Part shown: in pieces, positions 23,619 to 36,470 of the stretch
Position numbering within the stretch: position 1 is the first letter of the stretch
How the letters are laid out: each line of letters opens with the position of its first letter
From: Geosiphon pyriformis
Lineage: Eukaryota > Glomeromycota > Glomeromycetes > Archaeosporales > Geosiphonaceae
NCBI GenBank assembly: GCA_016748015.1
Contig: JAAOMT010000302.1
Location: 481,430-545,429 of the forward strand
Length of the DNA: 64,000 bases
Direction: 5' to 3'
Made by a program: the position numbers and the translations under genes
The notes under the pieces: model-generated
What the model was told of the DNA's origin: nothing
Seen by the model: only the letters and a program-made list of their open reading frames with translations
The model's database searches: none

Positions 23619-24546
23619 TGTTATTAAAGATTTTTTTACCTTTTTTTTTGATGTTGTTAATGTTATTTTGTTGTTAATTCTGCTGTTAATAAAAGTTGGT
23701 AAATTTTTAATAAGCTAATTTTTTTTCAAAGTATTTTTCTATATTTTAAACTATATATACTGTTAGATTTATAATAAAATAACCAATTTTATACCAAATA
23801 TTTTGTATAATTACTTTGTAGTAAAAGTTAATTCTTTTATAAAAAAATTTTATTTGTAAATTTTTTAAATAATATGTAGTTATTTTGTAATAAAAAGTAA
23901 TTTTTTTACAAAAAATTTCAACTATAAACTACTTAATAATATAAAAAAAATAAAAAATGTGTTTAAGAAAATTATTTTGAATTCAAATCTAAAAATCATT
24001 AACAGTTTACTGAAATTAATAGTTAATTAATTTTAAAATATTAGTATAAAATAATTAATTTTAAGATAATAATATTTAAAAAATTGATTTGTAAAATAAT
24101 TTTTTTTATATTAATTTATAGTAAAAAATAAATAAAATTTTTTTTTTAAAAAAAGTTCTTTTTATACAACTTATTAAAATTTTATTTTATAATTCAACAT
24201 TTTTTTTTTCTAATATTTTAATAGATTAAAAATATATTTTATTAAATTATAAGTTATTTCTACAAATCATAAATTATTTTAGTAAATTGTTGAATATTTT
24301 GTCAAATTTCTAAATATTTTAACAAAATTTTAAATATTATATAATTTAAGATATTATATGTTCTAATTATTGTAATTTAGTTATATTTGTGTTTTTTATA
24401 AACTAAGTTATTAATTAAATAATAATTCAGATAATTTAATAAGATAATAAGTAATAATTTAAAATAATAATATATACTATTAAATAATAAGAATTATAAA
24501 AATAATTTTATGTTAAATAATAACATAAATTTTTGCTAATAATAAT
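23619..24546 (-). repeat. Heavily decayed LTR of the same Ty3/gypsy family
   Basis: Can be followed from TGTTATTAAAG to GCTAATAATA against the LTR at 16,113-17,088. Landmarks include AAATAACCAATTTTAT (about 23,780) and TGTATAATTACTTTGTAGTA (about 23,800). Nearly every C and G of the younger copies is T or A here. No internal region adjoins it, so it is probably a solo LTR and much older. Confidence 0.6.
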
Positions 24547-26292
24547 AGTTTTAAATATATATATAAATCATTTTTTTATAAAACTATAAATACTACTAAA
24601 TTTTTATAATATTATTTAAAAAATTTTTATTAAACAATATATATTACAATAAAAAAATATTATAAGAAAAACAAAATAGTTAAAAAAATTATAGATTAAT
24701 TTAAAAATGTTTTAACAAATAAAATTGTTATTTTTTTATAATTTTTTGGCCAATTTAACTAAAAAACTGTATTTAAATTATTATTTTTATTAAAAATTTG
24801 ATATTTAGATACATTAAACACAATTTTTTTATTTTATATATATGATTTATAATTATTTAACAATTTAAAAATACTTTTATATATGTTTTTTTTGCAAATA
24901 AAAATATAATTGCAAATATAAAATTTTATTTAGTACTTAAAACTATAAAAGCAGCTTAGTATTTTTAATTATAAATACAAAAATTATTGGAAAAAAAATT
25001 AGTTAATAATATAACATAATTTTTAATAATTAAATCTAAATATGTTTATAAATTTTAAATCAAATATCAAACTTGTTGTTTAAGTTTAAATTTAAAATTT
25101 AGCCAAAATTTTTGTTGAAATTTAATTCAATTTTATGATTTTATCAAATTTAAATTAAATTAAACTAAATATTAAAATTTTAATTATAAAATTCATAAAA
25201 TTTTCTTAAATTAATATTTAAAAACCAAATATTTGATTTATAATAAACTATCATATTATACATAAAATTAACAACATTTATAATTGTTTCTAAATTTTTA
25301 TTAAATATTTAAAAATTTTTTAATAATAGCTATATATAAATAACTATTAAATTTTATATTATGTAATAATTAAATAATTAAAAAGTTTATAATTAATTAG
25401 CAAAATAAATCTTTTTATTTAATATGAATATTAATAATAACAATATTTTTAACAATAAAATTAAATATATATATAAAAATATAATTGAAATTTTTTAACA
25501 AATTATAACATATAATACTTAGATATAAAGTATTATATGTCTTTTTTTTAATATAATTAATAATTTTTTATATAAAGCTTTTATAAAATAAAAACATAAA
25601 ATAATAAAGATTAATTTAGTTAATTTAATATATATATGTTTATTTAAGTATTATACTATAATTGTATATAGCAGATTAAAATCACAAATCAAAAATTTAT
25701 TTACAAATTTTCAAGTATATTTATATTTTTAATCAATATAATTAACAGAATTAAATAATTTTTTTATAAAATACCAAGTATTTTTAGAAACAAATTGGTT
25801 ATTAGCAATTAAATATTACTTATTAATATTAAAAAACAAGACAAAATACAAGTTTACAAAAATATTTGCAATTATATTTGTGTAATTATTATTTATATTA
25901 CTAAAATAACTTTTAACTTTATTTTATTTTTTGTAATTATTAAAAACTTTTTACAAATAAATTAAATAAACTTTAAATACATGTTATTACAAATTAAAAA
26001 TAATAATTTTTAATACCAAAAATTACAATATATATTATAAAATTAGTATTAAAATTATATAAAAAAAAATTTTATTATCAAATTTTATTTAATAATATAA
26101 ATTAACAACAAAAAAATAAAAAACTAATAATTAGTTTAATTATATAATCTAATTAAAAATCTAAATTAAATATAAAAAATTTTATTAAATTAAAAAACAT
26201 TAATAATTATTCTATATAATTTAATAATAATAGATTTTATTATATTTTAATATTTTTATATATTTTAGTAAATAATAAACTAAAATTGTTAA
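24547..26292. other. AT-rich, CpG-free region with old repeats
   Basis: I find no CpG and no credible frame. About 24,635-25,190 is repeated in inverse orientation at 34,640-35,230 (listed separately). About 25,560-25,870 resembles 1575-1900. The rest is unassigned. Confidence 0.55.
24635..25190 (+). repeat. Interspersed repeat X, copy 1
   Basis: The reverse complement matches 34,640-35,230. Anchors are the shared AAATTTAGCCAAAATTT (about 25,095), the GGCCAATTTAA segment (about 24,750) and the TTGCAAATATAAAATTTTAT segment (about 24,912). It is non-coding as far as can be seen; the class is unknown. Confidence 0.5.
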
Positions 26293-26449
26293 AAAACTTC
26301 TTTTTTTTATTCATTTTAAATTCCCAAAAAAAAGCCAAATATTTTTCTGAAAAAAGTTTTTTATCATTTAGCATACTAAATTCAAACCATTTTTGCTTGA
26401 TTATGAGACTACTGTTGGTCTTAGTATTGCTGTTCTGAACAAGTCTATC

Positions 26450-28229
26450 ATGGAACCCAGTTTTAACATCAGTGTTAAGTCAGCTGAACCTAGGAAAAAG
26501 AGAAGAGATGGTGCTTTGGAGAATAATATTTAATTGGAAATTCACTACTGCTAAGGTGTCAAATGGTCATTCTTGGAGTTCTGAGACTGGAGATATCACT
26601 GAGCCTAATAGTGTAAACATAGAGAAGGAATGTTTGGTTGAAGAAACCAGCTTTGATTATGGAGATAGTAAAGCTTTCATTGGAGAGGATTTGGAACAAA
26701 CACCTAAAAGTTTAAAAACTATTACCAAAAGAGTGCTGGGCAAGCTGCTGGGAAAAATTAACTTCTTGGGTAATGGTAATGATGACATACTGTTAAACAA
26801 ACCTATGGTTTTCCCTCCACTTTTGAAAAACTTGGTCAATGTTTCTGTTAGGAAATTTTTTGCTTTGGACATCAGTTTAGACAATGTTATTGAGAAATCT
26901 GCTCAAAAAAAACTTGTGGTAATCAAAAAGTTATTTTCTAAGATCAATGGTTTTGGGGGGGCCTTTACCCCCTCAAAATTTGCTGAGATCATTAGAGCAA
27001 CATTCACTTCTGAATTGAGTTTGGCATAGGCTTCAAAAAAGGCTGAAGAAGCTAAGATCTTGGTAAACACCAATCTGAAAAAATCATCTGGACGTTCAAA
27101 TTAAGCTGTAATGTTGAAGAAAATTCCAATTGGAACATCAACAAAGGCTGTGTGCACTGCACTATCTAAGTTCAGATTAATTAAGTCAATTAAAATGCAG
27201 TTGGTAGGACTGTGGCAGAAAGCAGTGGTTGAATTTGAACAGATTGATTATGCTGATTTGGTTGCAGCAAAGTGGTTTATTCTGATTGGGAAAGATGCAG
27301 TGTGTGTTGTTAGATCCGACATGGACAAAGAATCATGAGATGCATAAGATGTTTACAAAGCCCTTTTGTACACTCTGCCAATAGGAACCAACACACATGA
27401 TATTTGAAATTATGTTGCTTCAGTAGGTGGGAAAACTTGTGTAATTGACCATTACCTGGTTTCTTATGCCCAGGCCAGATGTGCTACTGTTTGCTTTGAT
27501 ACTGCTAAGTCATTGGATACTGTTATAAATACCACACCTGTTCTAAAAGGGTTCAATCTACATTGGTCTCATCTTGTTTTGGCCAAGTGTATGGGGTGTG
27601 AGAAATTGGGCCATACATTTTTGGTCTGTTCTGTTGGTGAGAAAAAGATTGTCTTTTCTGGTGCTTCTTCATGGAAAACTCTTTCGGACTTGGATAAAAG
27701 TAGGCTGGCTGCCATATATGCCAAATGCTCAGTTCCTGTTGCTTGTTCTGTCTCTTTTGGTAGTGTCTTATGGGCTCAGATTGCTGGTGGGTCTTTTTTC
27801 CCCCCCCTTCCTGCTCAGAATAGTTTGTTCAAAGCTGGCTCTTCTTCAGAGATGAAACATATCCCACTGGTATCTTTGGAATTGAATGATAGGTTTGCCG
27901 CTCTTGAGCGCAGTCTCGCCAGCCTTGCAGAGCATGTTGATATACTGGCTAAGAGGTTGGAAACACCTGAGCCAATGGTTTCTCAGCTTAGCCCTGGACA
28001 TCAGTTGTTGGTGACTTCTTCATCACAGAATCAAGGGGTAGATATAGTGATGAGTAAGGGTTTGGGTGTGGTCACTGGTGGTGAGACTGTTGTGAGAGTG
28101 GTGGTCTTTAATCTTGCTGTTATCTCAAAAATGGAGGAAACATTGAACAATCTTTCAATTGCAGTTATGAGCCTTTTGGCTAAGATAGACAATGCTAATT
28201 CAGTTTCTACTTCTCTTTTTTCTCAATGA
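26450..28229 (+). pseudogene. LINE ORF1, RNA-binding protein with zinc knuckle (copy L3)
   Basis: The first ATG is at 26,450, followed by a basic patch R-K-K-R-R. The frame shifts near 26,520. The conserved G-F-G-G-A-F-T-P-S-K-F (about 26,950) precedes an RRM-like domain (about 27,115-27,300, with L-I-G-K-D-A-V). An intact CCHC knuckle C-M-G-C-E-K-L-G-H-T-F-L-V-C lies at about 27,588-27,629. Stops lie at 27,027 (TAG), 27,102 (TAA), 27,336 (TGA), 27,345 and 27,405. The last 239 codons are open and end at TGA 28,227-28,229, overlapping the ORF2 start. Confidence 0.8.
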
Positions 28230-31200
28230 ATGATATGATCTGGAAAGTTGCAACTTGTAATGTTAGAGAAATAAACAATCCTGCAAAACAGGATGATATC
28301 ATTTGTTGGCATAAGGAAATGGACAATATAGTTTTTATTTTTACGGAATCAAAGTTAAAAGGGAAGGTTCATCCCTGGATTGTCAACAAATTTGATGGTG
28401 TGTGGGTGTTTACCTCTGGTTTAGAATCTGATTATCTGGGTGCTGGTGTTGTGGTTGTTATGAACTCTTTATTGGTGAGACATGTGAGCAAAATTTCAAA
28501 AGTCCCTGGTTGGCTTCTATCTATCAAGCTGCTCTTCAAAAATAAACTTTTGGTATCAATTTTGGGGCTTTACACTGGTGCCTCTTTGGTAGCTTGGTTT
28601 TTTCAGGCTGGCGATATTAACTCTCTTATTGCAAAGACTGTCAATAAATTTTTTTTTATTATCCTTGGTGGTAACTTCAATAAGAATGGATCTTATAGGA
28701 GTGCAAGTTTCAAAAAATGTGTTGATTTGGGACTGGTTAATTTTTTGGTCAATAGCTCGGCTGTTAAGGAGCCTACTTGGGCAAACTCTAGGGATATTAT
28801 GAAAATGATTGACTTTGTGTTTGTTTCTCCAAGTCTGGTAAATGTGATTGTGCATTGGGAGGTTTTGGAGGTTGGTGGGCATTTTGACATGGATCACAAA
28901 GCTGTTTCCATGTCTGTGAGTCTGGGTGGTCTTTTGAATATGCAGTTGATATCTTTTCGCAAACAAGCAAATAAAAATCATTGGAAGTTCAATTTCAAGA
29001 ATGCTAGTAAGGATAAGTGGAATAATTTTAAGTATGTCACATTGGCCAATGCAGCAATATTCTCAGATGAGTTTATTGTGGCTTCAAGGTTCTCAAATTT
29101 AGATGCAATGTGGGATATTATTCGTAAGATTGTAATTCTCTTAGTTAATGAAATATTTAGAAAAAAATGGTTTAGGAACTTTAATCACAATTTTACTAAG
29201 AAATTTTCGAGGTTTTATAGATTAGAACTTTTGGTTTCTAAGATTGCTGGGACCTCTTATGAGGATGGTGTTGACAAATTTGTCTCTCTTATAAGGTGTT
29301 GGCATTCTTTGGACAATGCTAGGGCTTTAGTTGTTCAAGAGTTGTTGGACTCTAGTGCAGCCTTTGATCAAGTTCATTCTGCTTTTTTTGGTACTAGGAA
29401 ATCATATCATGCTTTGAAGCTTGCAGAATCTCTAAGGACTAAAGAAGTGAACATCAGGTCAGCTATTGATAAAAGGATGGATAATTTCAAAACAAATAAA
29501 GGTCATACTATAAGAAGTGTATTAGAGTACTCATTTCACAAAGTGGTGTTAGACCACTTGGTCATTGATGACGAGCTGGTTTTAGAGCCTGATTTGGTTA
29601 AATCTAAGGTTGATATAATTATGGAAAGTTGGACTCGGAAGCATTGGATGGTTCCTGATGTTTTTAGTGAGTGGTGTCATCAGTATTAGTCTTTGGAATA
29701 TGTTTTTGATAGAGCTTTTTCTGGTGTGATGTGTTCAATTGGTTTTGATGAATTTTTTGAGATGGTTTCTGATCTACTTGATAGCAAAGCTGCTGGTCTT
29801 TCGGGTATCTCAAATAAGCTTTGGAAACAATATAATAGATCTGTTCTAAATATGCTCTTGGTGCTGCTGAACTCTTGTTTGTCTGGTGAATTTGTGCCCA
29901 GTACTTGAAGAAAGGCTTAGGTCTTGATGATTCTCAAACCTTATGAATGAGAAGGTGTTCTAACAAATACTTGCCCTATTGCATTAATAGAAACAGTTCA
30001 CAAGATTCTCTCTAATAGGATCTTCTCAGCTTGCAGTACTTATAATGTTCTTCATGAAGACAATTTTTCAGTTCTAAAGGATACAACAACTCAATCTCCT
30101 ATTTTTGCAATTGGGTTGGTCATTGAAGATGCTTTGGAGAAAAACTGAGAGATTTGGCTGGTGTTACAGGACATGCAAAAAGCATATAATTTTGTCAGCT
30201 GGGAACATCTTGAGAAAAGCCTGGTTAGGATCAAAATATGTAACAGATTTATTTGTTTTTTCAGTAATATTCATAAAAATCATACCAACCAAGTTATGAC
30301 AAATTTTTGTTTGTTAGGTGGTTATTGTGTGCATAATGGTTTGGACCAAAAAAAGGTTTTCTTTTTCTTTCTGTGGCATATATTTTACAATCCTCTGTTG
30401 TGTGAAGTCAAGCATCAAAAGAGTACATATGGATACAGGATTAATTCTTACTTTATTTCCAGAAATGGTTGTGTAAAATCTCAGGCCAGAATTTTTTCCT
30501 TCTTTGCTGCTGGTGCTTTTGTCAACAATACAATTTGGGTTGGCCACAGTTAGAGTGCTACTTAACACATTTTTGATGTTGCTAGTGAGTTTTTCCGAAT
30601 TAATGACATTTTTATAAATAATAATAAAACAGTGACCATTCTCATTAACAGCAAAATCAGCAATCCTTCTCTTTTTATCAGTGGTGCACCCATCTCTATC
30701 ACCAAAAAGAGGGAGTCTTATTAATATTTGGGTATTTTTCTTTTATTTAAGGGTCTTTTGAAGCTTAGTTTAGCTAAGGCACATTCGGATGTTTATTTTT
30801 TTGCCAATCTGGTCCTGAAAAAAGCTGTATTAAATAAGAAATTCTTGTACTTGGTGTTAGCAGTTCTCCATTCTATTGTCAATTACAGAACTCAGTTCAG
30901 CTTTGTTTCTGTTGGTGTGTGTAATAAGTGGGATGCTCTAATTTGTAAAGGCTTAAAGTTTAAGTCTGGTCTGTTTCTCGACTTTCTTAGTAATACATTA
31001 CACCATTTCTTATTTTATGGTCTAAAATTCTTCTTGTAAATTCAATCTGAGAGTAAGATTGCTTTACTTGTTAGCTTTGTAAACTCTGGTGGGATTTTGG
31101 GTCACTTGTTTTCTCACTGGTCACATGACTTGCAGGTTTGATGTTGGCACCCTGTTTATCCATTGGTATTTTCTGTTCATATTCATATTAGTGCTTCTAA

Positions 31201-32901
31201 TAATTTTCTGGCAGGCTTGGTTTGTATTTTTCTTGATTGTAATTTATCTTTGAGTGGCCCTTTGGTCAATTCTTTTTGGTTGTGTGATGGAGTGGCCATG
31301 TCAGTTGTTTTGGATGAGTCTAAGTTTGTCAAGTTTCTCCCTTCTCTCCAGTGGTATGATATTGCTTTTGTGGATTAACTTCATGATCGTCATGGTGCTG
31401 TTTTTGATTGGTACACCTTTAAGCAGTGGAAGAGATTAGACCCCTGTGGATCTATTCCAGAGTGGTTTAAGCTGTTCACTGCATTTTTCAATGATGTGAC
31501 TTTGTCTCCACCTCATCCCTTGGCTGGGTATGGTGGTGTTTCTTCAGACATTTGTAGTTTTGGTAACTTTGTGTCTGTTTGTGATCGTCTTTTGCAGATT
31601 GATACTGGTGCTTTATCTGTGTACACAGATGGATCCTTAAAAAATCTGGACATGGCCAACTGTAGGGCTGGTGCTGCCGCCTTTTTTGAGAACATTGGTT
31701 TGGGTTTGGGTGTTGGTGTGTTAGGTTTAATGTCTTCTACTTTGGCTGAATTGCAAGCTATTGTACTGGCTCTGAAGTGTGCTTCTTTATCTAGTTCTAT
31801 TCATCTGTTTTCGGATAGTCAACCTGCTCTGGATGCTTGCAAGTCAGAACTGGGTCTGATGTGTCCTGATTTTTGTAATCAATGTTGGGTTGAACATTAA
31901 CATATTGCTGATATTATTTGTGGTAAAAATTTAAGGGTTTGTTGGCACAAAGTGAAAGGCCACTCTGGTGTTTTGGGGAATGAATGAATTGACATAATTG
32001 CTGATGCCACTTCTCTTTTGGGCTGGTGTTTTCCTCTTCACTTGGATGAGCATTTTATTGTGTCTAATTATGGTGTGGTTTCTGACAATTCTAGACATTT
32101 TGTTCATGATATCTATCATTCCATTTGTCATGCATATTAGAAGATTAGTTCTGGTTCAAGGTTCTTAGAAGGCAGTTTGCTTTCTGATATTGATTGGGTC
32201 CACTCTTTGTTGGTGTGGCATCCTGATTTGCATATGGCTACTGGTTTTACTAGCTGGTCCTTAGCTAATGCATGCACATACTTCATGAAAGCTTTATATT
32301 ATCACTTGTCCATTGCTGTTCAGAAGCATCTTTATAGTAGGCTTTATCCCAATGTGTTGTGCTTGTATTGTGGTGAAGTAAAAGTGTCAGATCATGCATT
32401 CTCTTGTAAGGTTGACAAAGCTGCCTGCCACCAGTTATTGGACTTCCATGTGAGTTCTTGGAAGGCACTTTTTGGCTTTGCTCATTTTTCTTTGTGTGTA
32501 TTGTAGCTGTTGTCATCTTGTTCTCCTGATGCTTCTGTGTGTACAGCTCTTTTCAAGTGTTTTGTTTTTGATGGTTGGTTCCACAAAGCTGTTTCCATTT
32601 TTTATGATCTCAAGATTGCTAGTATAGAGGTTATTAAATTTGTGTACTCTCTTAGTATGGCTTTTAGGAATAATATTTGGTTGATTCACGCCAAGCACTG
32701 TGTCTATATAAAAAAAATGGTTTGATTCTCCTTGATAGTTCAGCAATCATCCCAGTTTCTGGTTTGGCTTTAGGGTTTTTTGTTGGTGTATTAAAATTGC
32801 TTGGCATTGCTGATGCTTTCAGTGTGTGTTTTGGTTTTTGCAAATCTTGTTTGTTTTTTCCAGGTGTTAACGGCTCAGTATCAATTTATATAGCTACATA
32901 G
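28226..32901 (+). pseudogene. LINE ORF2 polyprotein (copy L3)
   Basis: ATG at 28,226 overlaps the ORF1 stop as ATGA. The first 487 codons are open to TAG at 29,687-29,689. The endonuclease (28,226-28,930) has V-A-T-C-N-V-R, G-G-N-F-N where G-D-F-N is expected, I-D-F-V-F-V-S, and D-M-D-H. The reverse transcriptase (about 29,690-30,720) has F-V-N-N in place of F-V-D-D. The RNase H (about 31,600-32,010) has intact Y-T-D-G-S, A-E-L-Q-A and F-S-D-S, and G-H-S-G-V-L-G-N-E. The terminal zinc motif C-L-Y-C...H...C (about 32,359-32,407) is intact. It nicks target DNA and primes reverse transcription there; this copy cannot work. Confidence 0.85.
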
Positions 32902-32910
32902 TATTGTTCT

Positions 32911-32931
32911 GATCAGCCCAAGTGGCTGGTC
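32911..32931 (+). other. LINE 3' UTR stem-loop (copy L3)
   Basis: 5' arm GATCAGCC, loop CAAGT, 3' arm GGCTGGTC. All eight positions pair, with a single G-U. It sits nine bases past the ORF2 stop. Confidence 0.65.
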
Positions 32932-33030
32932 GCGTATAGAAAATGTATAATTCATGCCTAATTTAGATCATTTCTTTGATGTATAACATTAGGTAGTGTT
33001 TGGATTTCACTCGTTAAGCAAATAAAAAAA

Positions 33031-34429
33031 ATATATATTTTTATTAATATAATTTAAAATTTAAAATTTACAATTATGTTTTAAAAATAGTAATCAAAAA
33101 ATATAAACAATTAATCTGTTTTAATTATATTAATTATATTTAAATTCAATTATTTAAATTATTAAGTCTTATTAAATAAGCTCAAATTAAATTAGTTAAT
33201 TTAAAAATAATTAATATATTTAAAATAATATTAATATAATATATAGATTGATATTAATTTAAATATATATACAGTTTTTTTATAAGTTGAAAAAAGTATT
33301 AATTTTATTAAATTATAATTTTATAATAATTAATAGATTATTTTTGTATTTTTGTAATTTTTTTTATATGTATACTTTTTTATTAAAAAAAATTGATTTA
33401 AAATAAATAAAATTATATAAAAAATTTATGTTTTATAAATATATTAAATATATTATAAATAAAATTATCTTTAATATTTTATAACTTTTTGATAATTTTA
33501 TCTTTATTTTTTAAAATTAATTATTTAAAAATTACAATTTTTTAATAGTTAATTAAAATTCTGATTTAAATTTGGTTTGTTAATTTATTTTGTTTTTTGT
33601 ATTTTATATAATATTTAATAATATTAATTTGGTTCTTGTTTAAAAATAAATAATAATAATATAATAATTATTTACTTTAAAAACATTTTTTAAAATCTTT
33701 TTTTTTGTATATTATAAAATAAATTTATATAATTATGTTTATTTTATAATTAAAAAAAATATAATATATAATATAAACATTATTAAATAAAAATAATATA
33801 ATAAATTTTGTTTAAATTTTTTTAGTATTAAAATAAATAATAATAAATTTTACTTTGTTATTTATAATAAAAACACAATTAATAATACAAATTTTTTTAT
33901 TTAATTTTTATTATTATATTTTAATATGTAATCTAATTATTTAATACAATATTTTACTTAAATTAAATATAATTTACATATTTTTTACATGTAATTAAAC
34001 ATAAATTCAGCTTAAACTAAACTATATTAAATTTAAAAAAAAAAAAATTATTTTATATAAAACTAAAACCAAAAAATTATTATTTATAATAATATTACTT
34101 AATTATTTTATAGTTTTATTTAAATTAAACTTAATATTATTAAGTTAATACTTTTAAAAAGTAATTAATCTAGTATAAACTTTATTATTTAAAAATTTAT
34201 TATTAAATTTTTTTATATAATTAGTATTAAATTACAATTAATTTTAATTATATTTATATTTAAAAAAAGCTTATTTATAATTTTATCAAGAATAAACATA
34301 TTATATTAAATAATACTAATAATATTTTTAAGCTCTATATACAAAATAGAAAAAATATTTAAAAAAATAATAATTAAAATAATTAACAAATTAATTGGCT
34401 TAATAACAGATTTAATAAAAATAACCAAA
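33031..34429. other. AT-rich stretch without a gene
   Basis: Homopolymer-rich A/T sequence. I see no CpG and no reading frame worth reporting. It is probably ancient element sequence beyond recognition. Confidence 0.55.
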
Positions 34430-36470
34430 ATCTAATATTTTAAAAACTTTAACTTAAATTTAATTACAAAATTATTATTAAAAATAGCCAAAAACAACAG
34501 CTTTAACATAAAATTTTTTATCAATAAAAAATAAAATAAAAACAATAAAGTTATTAATAAACTTAAAAACAAATTTTGGAAAAAAAATAAAACTACATTA
34601 CTATTTACAGTCAAATAATTTAAACTTTAATATTTAAAGTTTTAAAACTTGGTTTAATTTAATTTAATCTAATTAAATTATTAAATTAAACCAATTTAAA
34701 ACAAAAATTTTGGCTAAATTTTGAACTTAAATTTAAATCAAACTTAAAATTATTAAATCTAAACCAAACTTAAATCCAAACAATAAGTTTAGTTCAAATT
34801 TGGTTTAAAGTTTATAAATATATTCAGATTTAGTTATTAAAAATTATATTATATTATTAACTAATTTTTTTTAATAGTTTTTATATATATAATCAAAAAT
34901 ACTGTGCTGTTTTTATAGTTTTAAGCATTAAATAAAATTTTATATTTGCAATTATATTTTACTTGCAGAAAAAACATTTTTAAAAACAACAAATAATTTT
35001 TAAATTATTAAGTAATTATAAATCATATGTGTAAAATAAAAAATTATGTTTAATATATATAAATATTAAATTTTTAATAAAAATAATAATTTAAATACAG
35101 TTTTCTAATTAAATTGGCCAAAAAATTATAAAAAATAATGATCTTATTTGTTAATACATTTTTTAATTAATCAATAATTTTTTAAATATTTTGTTTTTTT
35201 TTTAATATTTTTTATTATAATTTTACAAAAAAATAGTTTATGTACATATTTTAAGACCAAATATTTAGCTGTTTTTTTTTTTTGTTTACTTAAACTTGTT
35301 AAAAAAATTTAATTTATAATTTAAATTAAACTTAAATAGTATTTAAAGTTCAGTTTAGTTTAGTTTATAAAATTTTTACTAGTATTTATAGTAATAATAA
35401 CATTTAAAAGCTTTTTATTAAATATAATACTTATATAAAATATTAGTTTTTAAAATAATAAAATTCAAAATATTTAAAAATTCAAAGATTATAATAGTAA
35501 AATATTAATAATAATAAAAAAATAAAAAATAAAACAAATATGATTACTAACTTAAAAAATCAAATTACTAATCTTGAAAAAAATACAATTAAAAAAAAAT
35601 TGGCCAATTTAATCTTAAAAGTATTTTTTAAAATAATTATTATTTTTGATTAAACAAAAATAAATTCTAATATTATTTTAATTAATTAATATAGACTAGT
35701 TATTAAAAACAATAGTTACAAAAAAAAATTTTAAAATAAACAATAGTATATTATTATAAGTTAGCAAACTTTAACTTAATTAAAATAACAACATTAAAAA
35801 CACCAAAAATATACTAAAAAAATATTATAAAGTACTATAAAAATCAAAAAAAAACAAAAGCCATTACAAAAAACTTTATAATTTTAAGTATGATTAAACA
35901 AAAAAACCATTAATAAAAATTTTAACAATAACCAAAAAAAGTTTTAAAAGCAAAATTTACACAAAACAATTTAAAGGTTATTAATCCAAAAAACTTTTGA
36001 CAACTAAAAATTATTTCTTAAACATTATTAAAAACAATACTAGAAAACAAAAAAGAAATAATTTTAATATAATAATAGTAAATACAAATAACTGTTATTG
36101 TTTTTTGAAGTCTTAAGTTTTTTTGGTTATTTACAAAGTAATAATAATAATAAAAATAGTAATAAAAATAGAAAAAATTAGCTTATTAATAAATTTATTA
36201 TTAAAAACAATACTAAAATTAATCTTAATATGTTTTTTTAAAAAAACTTTAACTAAAAAAAAACAATTAATCAAAGATAAAAAATGTTTTAAAAGCTATT
36301 AAAAATAGCTTTTTATTATTAATATTTAAATTAAAATATTTTATTTAGTTGTTTTAATAAAAAAAAAACTTTTTTAATTAAAATTTTATTAATTACAATA
36401 AAAAAAAATATTTAAAACTTTTTACTTTTTATTTTAATTGTAGTCATAAATTAAAAAAAATATTATTTTA
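34430..36470 (-). mobile_element. ORF2-less divergent element, copy 3 (heavily decayed)
   Basis: Collinear with 49,960-51,260. Shared landmarks include AATTGGCCAATTTAATCTTA (35,606; there AATTGGCTAATTTAATCTTA), the segment with ACACCAAAAA (about 35,800) and the right-arm series TTACAAAGTAATAATAATAA (36,130). Repeat X interrupts it at about 34,620-35,390. All coding sense is lost. Confidence 0.5.
34640..35230 (-). repeat. Interspersed repeat X, copy 2 (inverse)
   Basis: Reverse complement of 24,635-25,190. It lies inside family B copy 3. The undecayed alignment of that copy resumes near 35,390, so the inserted unit may extend to about 34,620-35,390. Confidence 0.5.

Larger units (their letters stand above)
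26293..33030 (+). mobile_element. Full-length LINE (copy L3)
   Basis: About 6.7 kb. The 5' end matches that of copy L4: AAAACTTCTTTTT, then TTTTCTGAAAAA and AAGTTTTTTAT. The order is 5' UTR, ORF1, ORF2, a 3' UTR with stem-loop, and an A-rich end. APE-type endonuclease plus RNase H plus a terminal CCHC-like motif places it near the I/Tad group of non-LTR elements; that placement is inferred from domain content. Its ORF1 N-terminus differs clearly from L4, so at least two subfamilies are present. Confidence 0.8.

Noticed and set aside
28556-28981. 141-codon minus-strand open frame
   Set aside because: Antisense of the LINE endonuclease, whose motifs on the plus strand are clear.
34432-34614. 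Minus-strand frame of 60 hydrophobic residues
   Set aside because: Lies in A/T-only decayed element sequence; Phe/Leu/Lys-rich composition is what poly-A/poly-T translates to.
36130-36180. AAT/TAATAA tandem series as CRISPR-like or functional satellite
   Set aside because: It is a short simple repeat inside a decayed element that is also present at 50,910; there are no spacers and no regular repeat unit.
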